Assembly (NCBI GenBank): GCA_029008095.1
Contig: JAQXJB010000001.1
Coordinates: forward strand, 62,001-126,000
Direction of reading: 5' to 3'
Source: Clostridiales bacterium
GTDB taxonomy: Bacteria > Bacillota > Clostridia > Oscillospirales > Oscillospiraceae
Length of the DNA: 64,000 nt
Both the position numbers and the translations under genes were made by a program. Below, piece after piece: positions 46,209 through 54,615 of this stretch. Every line of letters begins with the position of its first letter. Position 1 is the stretch's first letter. The notes beneath the pieces are model-generated. The model saw only the letters and a program-made list of their open reading frames with translations, did not search any database and was not told where the DNA came from.

Positions 46209-47087
46209 TTATACGCGCAGGTAGCTTTTTATAGCGCCAAGACTTCCGAAAACGCCTTCGAGGATGCCGATTACACAGAAGGCGACAAGCACCGGAACGG
46301 AAAGGTTCTCGAATGGTATCAGATTGATAAAGGACAGGGCGCCGGAGATATTATTGGACAAAAGGTTATATCCTCCCCACTGCAGCAGAAACGCGCATAG
46401 GGATGAGAACAAACCGATGAGCATACCCTCCAGCACAAAGGGCCAGCGGATAAAGCTATTGGTCGCGCCGACCATCTTCATGATCGCAATCTCCGTGCGC
46501 CGGTTGAAGGTGGCAATTTTCATTGTATTTGTCATCAGGATGATAGATATCAGGAAGAGCACCACGAAAAGGGCGAGGGCAACGATGCCGAGAATATTTC
46601 TCAGGGTCACGAAGCCATTTGATATGCCCAGATGGGCGTTTATCTTTGCCACTCCGGCTATGCCGGCCACTGCGTTCTGGGTATCGGCCGTGAGGGCGAT
46701 ATCATCCAGATAGATAAGGTAGCGGTTTCTGAAAACGCTGGAGTCAACGTCCTCGAAAAGGCTGTTGTTCTCGTATTTGTCCAGGAAGCTGACCATTGCC
46801 TCTTCCCTTGTGACAAACTGAACGTGCGCAACATTCTCCGTGGCAAGGATTTTTTCCTCCAGTGCGCGGGCCTCTTCGTCGCTGAGCGTTTCATCAATAT
46901 AGGCGACCATCTGGTTCTCGCTTTCCAGCTCTTTGATCACCTCATGGACGTTCAACGTAAGGAGCCCGCAGCTGCCCATGATAATAAGACAGCAGATTAT
47001 AGTAAACGTTGTAATAAAGGACATCAGGCCATGACTGAATATATTGGCCATTGCCTCTTTTATGAAATAAGCTGTTCTACTAAACAT
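46209..47087 (-). CDS. ftsX: cell division protein FtsX
   Basis: FtsX (292 aa) is the permease-like partner of FtsE. It has four membrane segments (about 20-45, 168-195, 215-240 and 262-285) and a large extracellular loop between the first two that is expected to contact the M23 protein. It starts [20 protein letters not shown] and overlaps ftsE by 8 bp. Confidence 0.95.
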   Translation of the reverse strand: MFSRTAYFIKEAMANIFSHGLMSFITTFTIICCLIIMGSCGLLTLNVHEVIKELESENQMVAYIDETLSDEEARALEEKILATENVAHVQFVTREEAMVSFLDKYENNSLFEDVDSSVFRNRYLIYLDDIALTADTQNAVAGIAGVAKINAHLGISNGFVTLRNILGIVALALFVVLFLISIILMTNTMKIATFNRRTEIAIMKMVGATNSFIRWPFVLEGMLIGLFSSLCAFLLQWGGYNLLSNNISGALSFINLIPFENLSVPVLVAFCVIGILEGVFGSLGAIKSYLRV

Positions 47088-47763
47088 TGCCGTAATACCC
47101 GCCTGTTCCGTCTCTTACTACCTCGCCCTGATTTATAACAACGACGCGGTTCGTGAATTCATTGACCAGTTCCTCCTCGTGAGTTACCACAAGGACGGTA
47201 GTACCCTTCTTGTTTATTTCCACAAGCAGGGCCATGAGCTCACGGCTCAGCTCGGGGTCAATATTGCCGGTAGGCTCGTCCGCGATAATGAGCTTCGGAT
47301 TATTGGCCAGGGCTCTGGCGATGGCCACACGCTGCTGCTCGCCGCCGGAAAGCTCATTGGGCATGCATCTCATCTTGTCCGGCAGGCCCACAAGCTCCAG
47401 AACATAGCTGATACGCTCCCTTATCTTTTTTGGCTTCGCGCCAATGACGCGCATGGCAAATTCTATATTTTCATAAACGGTCTTATTTTCGATAAGGCGG
47501 AAATCCTGGAATATTACGCCCAGAGTTCTTCTCAGCTTGGGGAGCTTGGAGGGTTTCATATTGGTAAGGTCAAAGCCGTTGACCTCTATTTCTCCGTCTG
47601 TGCAGTATATCTCGCCGGTGAGCAGCTTTGTAAGTGTGGATTTACCGCTGCCGGATGGGCCGACGAGAAAAACAAATTCTCCGTCGTTCACCTCGAGGTT
47701 TATCCCTCTAAGTGCGTCCGCTCCATTGGGGTAGGACTTGCGGACGTTCTTCATACTTATCAT
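47080..47763 (-). CDS. ftsE: cell division ATP-binding protein FtsE
   Basis: FtsE (227 aa) is the ATPase of the FtsEX complex. Walker [10 protein letters not shown] is at 35-43, the signature is [15 protein letters not shown], Walker B is [14 protein letters not shown]. The opening [18 protein letters not shown] is typical. It follows the regulator gene by 31 bp. Confidence 0.96.
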   Translation of the reverse strand: MISMKNVRKSYPNGADALRGINLEVNDGEFVFLVGPSGSGKSTLTKLLTGEIYCTDGEIEVNGFDLTNMKPSKLPKLRRTLGVIFQDFRLIENKTVYENIEFAMRVIGAKPKKIRERISYVLELVGLPDKMRCMPNELSGGEQQRVAIARALANNPKLIIADEPTGNIDPELSRELMALLVEINKKGTTVLVVTHEEELVNEFTNRVVVINQGEVVRDGTGGYYGNV

Positions 47764-47794
47764 TATGAGCTATCCTCCAAAATGCGCAGTCAAA

Positions 47795-48892
47795 TCAAGA
47801 GAGAGTATCCTCTTCTCTGGAAGCAAGATACTTCTTTACCATCAGCGCTACCTTGAACACGATGGCGTGGTCAAATTCGCGCAGATCCAGCCCTGTGAGC
47901 TTCTTGATTTTTTCAAGGCGGTATACCAGGGTGTTTCTATGCACGAAAAGCTTTCTGGACGTTTCGGAAACGTTCAGATTATTTTCAAAGAACTTATTGA
48001 TCGTGTAAAGCGTCTCCTGGTCAAGGGAATCGATGGAGTTCTTCTTGAACACCTCGTTAAGAAACATTTCGCAGAGAGTGGTGGGCAGCTGATAGATGAG
48101 GCGGCCGATACCGAGATTATCATAATACACGATCATCTTCTCGTTCTCAAAAACCTTGCCCACATCAATGGCCACCATCGCCTCCTTATAGCGTTCAGCC
48201 AGCTCGCGGATATGGCGGGCAACGGAACCCACGCCGATAACGGACTTGAGAAACAGCTCGGTATTGAGCGTGTTCTCTATCTGAGCCGCGATTTTGGCTA
48301 TATCCTTGCTGTCATAGCCCAAAGGCAGTTCCTTGATGAGTACCACATCCGTCTCGCTCACGCCGAAAACGAAGTCCTTCTGTCTGTCCGGGAAGAGATT
48401 CTGCATGACCTCGATGGTGTTGACCTCAATCTTGTCCTGCTGACGGACAAGGAATACGGCGCGGGGCGCGTGAACATCAATATGCAGCTCCTTGGCGCGA
48501 ACATAAAGGTCAGCCAAAAGCGTGTTATCGGATATAATATTCTTTATAAAGGTGGTCTTGTCGTACTTTTCCTCATAGTGGGTCTTGGCCTCGCTGAAGG
48601 CAATGGACGCCAAAACGCAGATACAGCGAGCCTGCTCGTCCTCACCCTCGACAAAAACGGCATAGTCATAATCGGCATTCCAGCCTCCAAGGAGTTTGAA
48701 GGTTCTCGCATCGCAGACTACGGTCTGTTCCTTTGCATCGGATATGGCAGCCGCTGCGCGGCTCAGGTGGGTGCCGACCATAGCAAGCTCATTGCAGGCC
48801 ACAACATTTCCTTCCGAGTCAATCACACCGATAACTCTATCAGTGGCCTCCTTCATTTGGACAATGACGCTCTGAAAAATTCTTCCTGACAT
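47795..48892 (-). CDS. CdaR/PucR-type transcriptional regulator
   Basis: A 365-aa regulator with a carboxyl-terminal PucR-type helix-turn-helix (FENNLNVSETSRKLFVHRNT, then LVYRLEKIKKLTGLDLREF). The middle resembles the GGDEF-like domain of this family (PRAVFLVRQQ through VIGVGSVARHIRELAERYKEA), and the start may be a small sensor domain (VIGVIDSEGNVVACNEL). It is the first gene of the ftsEX transcript. Family members respond to sugar diacids or other small metabolites; the ligand here is unknown. Confidence 0.85.
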   Translation of the reverse strand: MSGRIFQSVIVQMKEATDRVIGVIDSEGNVVACNELAMVGTHLSRAAAAISDAKEQTVVCDARTFKLLGGWNADYDYAVFVEGEDEQARCICVLASIAFSEAKTHYEEKYDKTTFIKNIISDNTLLADLYVRAKELHIDVHAPRAVFLVRQQDKIEVNTIEVMQNLFPDRQKDFVFGVSETDVVLIKELPLGYDSKDIAKIAAQIENTLNTELFLKSVIGVGSVARHIRELAERYKEAMVAIDVGKVFENEKMIVYYDNLGIGRLIYQLPTTLCEMFLNEVFKKNSIDSLDQETLYTINKFFENNLNVSETSRKLFVHRNTLVYRLEKIKKLTGLDLREFDHAIVFKVALMVKKYLASREEDTLS

Positions 48893-49153
48893 TGCTGCTC
48901 CTCCCTTTGGCGTTATTTTGATATGATCGCGGTGGTTATGTCATTTTTTGACACAATCATTCAGTGTACCTTTTATGATACCGTTTTTTTTCATTTTTTT
49001 CAATAGAAGAATGATAATAATATGTAAATTTTTGTGGGAATAGCGCCAAATTTCTCCCTGCAATGTCATATATAGTACGAATTATGACGAAAAAACACTC
49101 CGTTTTGTTCCCGCTGAAATTCCGCAAATTTGTATTACAGCCTTGCCGCAAAT
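48893..49153 (-). promoter_or_regulatory. upstream region of the regulator-ftsEX operon
   Basis: An A/T-rich non-coding region holding one clear promoter (listed separately). A TGTCA-N5-TGACA palindrome at 48939-48953 lies about 20 nt downstream of the start of transcription and could be an operator or leader hairpin. The part from 49004 to 49153 shows nothing recognised. Confidence 0.45.
48975..49003 (-). promoter_or_regulatory. promoter of the CdaR-like regulator and ftsEX operon
   Basis: TTGAAA (48998-49003), 17-bp spacer and TATCAT (48975-48980). The spacer is almost pure A on the transcribed strand, so the DNA is probably bent. Confidence 0.75.
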
Positions 49154-49186
49154 AAAAAAACTCCCCCGAAACGAGTTCGGGGGAGT
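49154..49186 (-). terminator. terminator of the ABC ATPase gene
   Basis: A perfect 11-bp ACTCCCCCGAA/TTCGGGGGAGT stem with a 5-nt loop followed by seven T residues on the transcribed strand. Confidence 0.93.
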
Positions 49187-49199
49187 ATGTAGAAACCTA

Positions 49200-50318
49200 T
49201 CAGTTGGTGATGGTCTTCTCGGTGTCGTAGTCGAAGATATGAACTTTGGAGGTGTCGAAGTAAACCTTGATCTTGTCTCCCAGCTTGCAGTTGGTGCTGC
49301 CGGTCTCAACAACAGCGGTAAACTGGTTATCAGCATTGGAGAGATAGAGGTTGGTCTCAGCACCGAGGAGCTCGGTGAGCTCAACGGAAACGTCGATAGT
49401 GCGCTCGGGGAACTGAGCGATATAAGCCTGATCGGCGTGGATATCGTTAGGACGAATACCGAAAATGACCTTCTTGCCGGCATAAGCCAGGACCTCGGGC
49501 TTGCGGCCCTTGCTCTCAGGCAGAGCGATCTTGCAGCCCTCGCCGAAGGTGAGGTAGCTGACGCCGCCCTCGTCTACCAGGGTAGCCTCACAGGTGTTCA
49601 TCTGAGGAGTACCGATGAAGGTAGCAACGAAGAGGTTTGCAGGATTCTCGAAGAGGTACTGGGGAGCGGCTATCTGCTGTACGAAGCCGTCCTTCATAAC
49701 AACGATACGAGTACCCATGGTCATAGCCTCGGTCTGGTCGTGGGTAACATAGATGAAGGTGGTAGCCAGCTTGATATGCAGCTTGGAGAGCTCGGAACGC
49801 ATGGCGGTACGGAGCTTGGCATCCAGGTTGGAGAGAGGCTCGTCAAGCAGGAAGACCTTGGGGTTACGAACGATAGCACGACCCAGAGCAACACGCTGTC
49901 TCTGACCACCGGAGAGAGCGGCGGGCTTTCTGTCGAGCAGGTGCTCGATTTCGAGGATCTGGGCAGCCTCTTCAACGCGGCGCTTGATCTCATCCTTGGG
50001 CATCTTGCGGAGCTTCAGACCGAAGGACATGTTCTCAAAAACGGTCATATGGGGATACAGTGCATAGTTCTGGAAAACCATTGCGATATCTCTCTCTTTG
50101 GGAGGAATATCGTTGACGAGCTTACCGTCGATATAGAGCTCACCTTCGGAGATCTCTTCCAGACCGGCGATCATTCTCAGAGTGGTGGACTTACCGCAGC
50201 CGGAAGGACCAACGAGGATAATAAATTCCTTGTCTTCAATATCGAGATTGAAATCAGAAACGGCAGTTACGCCGCCGGCATACTTCTTGTATATGCCCTT
50301 AAGAGTTACACTTGACAT
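49200..50318 (-). CDS. sugar ABC transporter ATP-binding protein, MsmX/UgpC type
   Basis: A 372-aa ABC ATPase of the CUT1 sugar-transporter class. Walker A GPSGCGKST is at 37-45, signature LSGGQRQRVALGRAI, Walker B VFLLDEPLSNLDAKLR, and a carboxyl-terminal TOBE region (about 290-365). It has no permease or binding protein nearby and its own terminator. It is therefore probably a shared ATPase serving several sugar transporters, as MsmX does in Bacillus. Confidence 0.92.
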   Translation of the reverse strand: MSSVTLKGIYKKYAGGVTAVSDFNLDIEDKEFIILVGPSGCGKSTTLRMIAGLEEISEGELYIDGKLVNDIPPKERDIAMVFQNYALYPHMTVFENMSFGLKLRKMPKDEIKRRVEEAAQILEIEHLLDRKPAALSGGQRQRVALGRAIVRNPKVFLLDEPLSNLDAKLRTAMRSELSKLHIKLATTFIYVTHDQTEAMTMGTRIVVMKDGFVQQIAAPQYLFENPANLFVATFIGTPQMNTCEATLVDEGGVSYLTFGEGCKIALPESKGRKPEVLAYAGKKVIFGIRPNDIHADQAYIAQFPERTIDVSVELTELLGAETNLYLSNADNQFTAVVETGSTNCKLGDKIKVYFDTSKVHIFDYDTEKTITN

Positions 50319-50462
50319 TTTTTAACCTCCAAATTACTTGTTATCTGTTATCGCTATAAAAGCATAATCTACATCAACAAAATAACTGTAAAATATAATA
50401 GCACATTTTATTCGTTCTGTATATTAACTTTCCCAACAAAGCTTTTTCAAATTGTTTGTGAA

Positions 50463-51185
50463 TTATGCCCTAATTGGTTCAAAAATTGAAATGCGTTCAG
50501 CTTCTGTCAGTTCTCTCCACTGCCCTTTTCCGAGACTTGCGTCAAGCTCCAGGCCGCCCTCCGCAAGGCGCTTGAGATATGTTACCGGGCAGCCCACCGC
50601 AGCCATCATTCTCTTGACCTGATGAAACTTGCCCTCGCATACATAAACGCAGGCCCGCTTTTCATTCTCTCCGAAGAGCTCCAGTTTAGCGGGAAGGCAG
50701 TTAAAACCATCCGGGAGAACCATACCGTTTTCAAATCCGGCGCATGCCGAAGCCGGCACCGCGTTCTCCGTTTCCACGTAATACTTCTTTACCACTCCGC
50801 TTTTGGGTGAAATGACCTTATGGCAGAACTCGCCGTCATCGGTAAGGATGAGCAGCCCCTCGGCGTCCTTATCCAAGCGTCCGACCGGAAACAGTCCCAG
50901 CTTCTTCGCAGGTCCGTCCAGCAGGTCCAGCACAGTCTCACCCCTGCCGTCCTCTGTCGCCGAGAGCACGCCCGCAGGCTTATGCATCATTATATAATGG
51001 TACTCGCTGTACCGCAGCAGTTCGCCGTCCACCCGTATCTCAGACTTTTCCGGGTCGCACTTCATATCGCAGGCTGCCGCTGTCACGCCGTCCACGGTGA
51101 CCCGGGCCTGCTTTACAAGGCGTTTGACCTCGCTGCGCGTGGCAAGTCCCGACGAGGATATAATTTTATCAAGACGCAAAAGCAT
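50463..51185 (-). CDS. rsuA: 16S rRNA pseudouridine synthase, RsuA family
   Basis: A 240-aa RsuA/RluB-family pseudouridine synthase. An S4 domain (3-55) precedes the catalytic domain with Asp105 in GRLDKDAEGLLILTDDG and the later GKFHQVKRMMAAVG block. Start chosen at MLLRLDKIISSSG behind AGGAG (6-nt spacing); a longer frame would run 63 codons into the neighbouring gene's leader. The exact target, probably position 516 of 16S rRNA, is inferred from the family. Confidence 0.93.
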   Translation of the reverse strand: MLLRLDKIISSSGLATRSEVKRLVKQARVTVDGVTAAACDMKCDPEKSEIRVDGELLRYSEYHYIMMHKPAGVLSATEDGRGETVLDLLDGPAKKLGLFPVGRLDKDAEGLLILTDDGEFCHKVISPKSGVVKKYYVETENAVPASACAGFENGMVLPDGFNCLPAKLELFGENEKRACVYVCEGKFHQVKRMMAAVGCPVTYLKRLAEGGLELDASLGKGQWRELTEAERISIFEPIRA

Positions 51186-51279
51186 GACCGTCTCCTGTAA
51201 TAAACCGCAGGTGCTCCGAATAATAATTATCAAACGTTGTGTTGGACAAACAAAATACTGATAATACGGAGGTGCGGAA

Positions 51280-51756
51280 ATGTTTGTTATGACCGCAAAA
51301 CTGAACAAAAAGAAGCTCACTGCAGTCCTGCTCACCGTTATCCTGCTGATCGTCGCCATCGTTGTGCTGCTCAACGTCGTCGGCGGCTCTTCCTCTCAGA
51401 AAATACGCAGCAGCGATGACGCCGCGGCATATCTGCGTTCTCTTGGCTGGCAGGTCTCGCCAACGCCCCTTGAGGTGCAGCAGATAGTCATCCCGCGGGA
51501 CTTCAGCGGCGTATACGAAAGCTACATAGCGCTGCAGCATAAGCAGGGCTTCAAGCTGGAGGAATACGGGGGCATGAGCGCCACGCGCTATACCTTCCGG
51601 ATACTCAACTATCCAAGCGGCGAGGATTGCATAGTGGCTGACATCATAGTCTACGGCAGCGGAGTCATTGCCGGCGACGTGCAGTCCACTGCTATCGATG
51701 GCTTCATGGAGGGGCTGCGCGATAACGCGCCCTCCCCGTCCGGACAGCCCAAATGA
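51280..51756 (+). CDS. DUF4830-like membrane-anchored protein
   Basis: A 158-aa protein with an amino-terminal membrane anchor (about 13-34) and a soluble extracytoplasmic domain. The pattern of SLGWQVSPTPLEVQQIVIPR, VYESYIALQHKQGFKLEEYGG, RYTFRILNY and a VIAGDVQSTAIDGFM ending resembles the clostridial DUF4830 family, whose function is unknown. It reads divergently from the pseudouridine synthase, has a GGAGG site 7 nt before ATG and ends with its own hairpin. Confidence 0.82.
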   Translation: MFVMTAKLNKKKLTAVLLTVILLIVAIVVLLNVVGGSSSQKIRSSDDAAAYLRSLGWQVSPTPLEVQQIVIPRDFSGVYESYIALQHKQGFKLEEYGGMSATRYTFRILNYPSGEDCIVADIIVYGSGVIAGDVQSTAIDGFMEGLRDNAPSPSGQPK

Positions 51757-51767
51757 CATATGAAAGG

Positions 51768-51797
51768 AAGCGGGACGTTCTGTGGAACGTCCCGCTT
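51768..51797 (+). terminator. hairpin after the DUF4830-like gene
   Basis: A perfect 13-bp AAGCGGGACGTTC stem with a TGTG loop, 11 bp after the stop codon. The following T-run is poor, so efficiency is uncertain. Confidence 0.65.
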
Positions 51798-51800
51798 ATC

Positions 51801-51829
51801 TTAAGGCAACAGGAGACGAACCCGTCGCC
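51801..51829. repeat. half copy of the T-arm-like repeat end
   Basis: It matches the end of the 38479-38757 element: 24 of the first 26 positions agree (starting TTAAGGCAAC). On the minus strand it again reads as a T-arm plus TGCCTTA. No opposing second copy is found within 51830-51905, although a GGCAG/CTGCC hairpin lies there. Confidence 0.6.
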
Positions 51830-51905
51830 TAATGTTTGGTTTCAGGGCAACGCCGCATAAGCCGGCAGGATGATCTGCCAGCAAATTTTGCGGTATTGGC
51901 TCAGA

Positions 51906-53909
51906 TTATTCCTCGGCAGCAGGCTCGTCGGTGCTGTAAACCAGCTCGTCGGCATTCTCTTCCTCGGCGGGAGCCGCGGGAGCCTCCATGAGAGCTCTCA
52001 TGCTCAGAGATACCTTCTGCTTCTCAAAGTCGATATTGGTGATCTTCACTTCGACCTCCTGACCCTCGGTGAGAACCTCGTCGGGCTTGCCGATGCGGCG
52101 CTCATTGGTGATCTGGGAGACGTGGATAAGACCGTCAACGCCGGGGAGGATCTCAGCGAAAGCGCCGAAAGCCATGAGCTTTACGATCTTAACAGTGAGA
52201 ACGCTGCCAACCTCATACTTGTTGGTGAAGATGGTCCAGGGGTTCTCGGAAGCCTGCTTGTAGCCCAGGGAGATCTTCTTGGCTTCCTTATCGAAGCTGA
52301 TGACATATACATCGATCTGATCGCCGACTTTAACGACCTCGGCAGGGTTCTTGATGCGCTTCCAGCTCAGCTCGGAAACGTGAACCATGCCGTCTACGCC
52401 TCCGATGTCAACAAACGCACCGTAAGAGGTGAGGGACTTGACGGTACCGGTGTACTTCTTGCCCACCTCGATCTCATTCCAGGTAGCCTCGGCGGCAGCC
52501 TTGCGAGCCTCGTACTGAACGGCACGGATGGAGCCGACAACTCTGCGGCGGGAATGGTTTACCTCGGTGATGCGCAGCTGCTGGCGGGTCTTCATGATGG
52601 TGCTCATGGGAACATCCTTAGCAAGGCCGGTCTGGGAAGCGGGAACGAATACGCGGATACCCTTAACGTTGACGATAACGCCGCCCTTGTTCTCCTCGGT
52701 AACGGTGCCCTCAACAGTGAGCTTCTCTTCCTTGGCCTGCTCGATATACTCCCAGTTCTTAACGGTGTCAAGACGCTTCTTGGAGAGCATAACGGTGCCC
52801 TCAACGTCATTTACGCGCATAACGTAAGTCTCTATCTCAGCGCCGACCTGGACAATGTCCTCAGGCTTGAGGTCGGGATCATCGGTGAGCTCGGACATGG
52901 GTATGTAGCCCGAGTGCTTGGTACCGAGATCAACTGTGACCTCAGTGGTGCCGATGTGCTGAACGATACCGCTTACCTTCTCTCCTGTATTTAAAGTCTT
53001 GATACTTTTCTCAAGCAGTGCATCAAAGGATTCCTCTTCGGGGATGGTTTCCATAGTTTTGATTTCTTCGGTCATTTTGTTGTAAGCCTCCTTAATTATC
53101 CAAGCGGGAGCTGACGCGCCCGCCGTTACGCCAATTGAATCGACCCCATCCAGCTCAGACAGATCAAGTCCGCTGGCAGACTCCGCAAAAATAACCTTCT
53201 CGCAGTGTTCCGCGCATATCTCCGCAAGGCGCTTGGTATTAGCGCTGCTTCTGTCTCCTATTACTATCATTGCGCCGCAGCGAGCCGCAAGCTTGGCGGC
53301 TTCTCTTTGGCGTCTGGACGTGGCTTTGCATATTGTATCAAATATTTTTAGATTTGTATACTCTTTTTTTAGGATTTCATCGCATTTTTTTGCATTTTCT
53401 CTTATAGCGGTTGTTTGATGAACCACCGTAACGGGCGTTTCGGACGAAATTTCTGCCGACTTTATCCAGTTATCAGCGCTTACCTCGTCGCTGAGCACAA
53501 CGGCGCGGCTGCATTGTCCTAATACAGCCACGACCTCCGGGTGGCTTTCTTCTCCGATCACCACCGGCAGCCGGCCTTCCTCCTCCGCCTTACGGACTAT
53601 GCCGTGTATGTGGGAAACGTTGGGACAGGTGGCATCCACAATTCGGCAGCCCTTGTCCTTCAGCGCCTCGTAATCTCTAATAGGCGAGCCGTGGGAGCGC
53701 ATTATGACTGTGCTGCCATCAGGGATTTCCTCTATGCTTTCGGCCAGGCTCACGCCCAGGGTCTCCAGTCTGTCCGTTTCCGCTTTGTTATGAATAAGCG
53801 CGCCAAGAGTATAGCACGGGCCTTCGGCGGCGGTCTTCTCGGCTATTTCTATGGCCCGCTTCACACCATAGCAGAAGCCGGCACTTTCAGCAAGAATTAC
53901 CTCTCTCAT
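51906..53909 (-). CDS. ispH: fusion: IspH (HMBPP reductase) plus ribosomal protein S1 repeats
   Basis: Residues 1-285 are IspH, the iron-sulfur enzyme that makes IPP and DMAPP in the MEP isoprenoid pathway; cluster cysteines are Cys13 (GFCYGV), one in DATCPNVSHIHG and one in FDTICKATSRRQ. From about 300 there are four S1 RNA-binding repeats (SGYIPMSELTD, FVPASQTG, MVHVSELSW, LIHVSQITNE) and an acidic end. The reading frame is unbroken. This bifunctional layout is known from some Clostridia. It overlaps cmk by 4 bp, in line with the common cmk-rpsA pairing. Confidence 0.95.
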   Translation of the reverse strand: MREVILAESAGFCYGVKRAIEIAEKTAAEGPCYTLGALIHNKAETDRLETLGVSLAESIEEIPDGSTVIMRSHGSPIRDYEALKDKGCRIVDATCPNVSHIHGIVRKAEEEGRLPVVIGEESHPEVVAVLGQCSRAVVLSDEVSADNWIKSAEISSETPVTVVHQTTAIRENAKKCDEILKKEYTNLKIFDTICKATSRRQREAAKLAARCGAMIVIGDRSSANTKRLAEICAEHCEKVIFAESASGLDLSELDGVDSIGVTAGASAPAWIIKEAYNKMTEEIKTMETIPEEESFDALLEKSIKTLNTGEKVSGIVQHIGTTEVTVDLGTKHSGYIPMSELTDDPDLKPEDIVQVGAEIETYVMRVNDVEGTVMLSKKRLDTVKNWEYIEQAKEEKLTVEGTVTEENKGGVIVNVKGIRVFVPASQTGLAKDVPMSTIMKTRQQLRITEVNHSRRRVVGSIRAVQYEARKAAAEATWNEIEVGKKYTGTVKSLTSYGAFVDIGGVDGMVHVSELSWKRIKNPAEVVKVGDQIDVYVISFDKEAKKISLGYKQASENPWTIFTNKYEVGSVLTVKIVKLMAFGAFAEILPGVDGLIHVSQITNERRIGKPDEVLTEGQEVEVKITNIDFEKQKVSLSMRALMEAPAAPAEEENADELVYSTDEPAAEE

Positions 53910-54583
53910 ACTCTGATGCGCTTCTCAATGATCTCAGCCACGGCGTCCTCGCTCTGCTCAAGGCTCATATCCGTGGTATCCACTGCGATGGCGTCCTCCG
54001 CCCGCTTCAGCGGCGCGGCGGCGCGCTCGGAATCGTTCTTATCCCGGATATTCATTTCCTCCAGCACCTGCTCATAGCTGCATTCCGTGCCTCTGGCCTG
54101 CAGCTCAAGATATCTGCGGCGCGCCCGTTCTTCCGGTGCGGCGGTGAGGAATATCTTCACGTCCGCGTCAGGCAGGACTACCGTGCCGATATCGCGTCCG
54201 TCCATAATGACGCTGTGTTCCCGGGCCATTGAGCGCTGCATTTCAAGCAAAAACGCGCGTACCTCGGGCAACGCGGAAACCGCCGACGCATACATTGACA
54301 TCTCAGGCGTGCGGATGGCGTTGGAAACGTCCTCCCCGTCCAGCAGCATGCGCTGGCTTCCGCTCTCGTCATACTTCATCTCTATTTTCATGCTTTCCAG
54401 CAGGGGCGTGACCTCTTCCGCCGAACTGGGGTCGGCTCCGACGCGGCGTACGCGCAGACCGACGGTGCGGTATATGGCGCCGGTATCAACATAAATAAAT
54501 CCGAAGCGGCGGGCTATAGCTTTGGCTATGGTGCTTTTTCCGGCTCCGCCCGGGCCGTCTATGGCTACGCTGATTTTATCCAT
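53906..54583 (-). CDS. cmk: cytidylate kinase
   Basis: Cmk (225 aa) phosphorylates CMP and dCMP. The P-loop is DGPGGAGKST and later blocks are YVDTGAIYRTVGLR, VIMDGRDIGTVVLPDA and RAAAPLKRAEDAIAVDTT. Start chosen at MDKISVAIDG behind GGAGG (6-nt spacing), not 13 codons upstream. Confidence 0.96.
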   Translation of the reverse strand: MDKISVAIDGPGGAGKSTIAKAIARRFGFIYVDTGAIYRTVGLRVRRVGADPSSAEEVTPLLESMKIEMKYDESGSQRMLLDGEDVSNAIRTPEMSMYASAVSALPEVRAFLLEMQRSMAREHSVIMDGRDIGTVVLPDADVKIFLTAAPEERARRRYLELQARGTECSYEQVLEEMNIRDKNDSERAAAPLKRAEDAIAVDTTDMSLEQSEDAVAEIIEKRIRV

Positions 54584-54615
54584 CACGAACCTCCGTTTTA
54601 TATATAATATATCGT

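Noticed and set aside
51237..51265. Promoter for the DUF4830-like gene (TTGTGT, 17 bp, GATAAT)
   Set aside because: Transcription would begin inside the ribosome binding site, leaving no usable leader, and the -35 box is poor.
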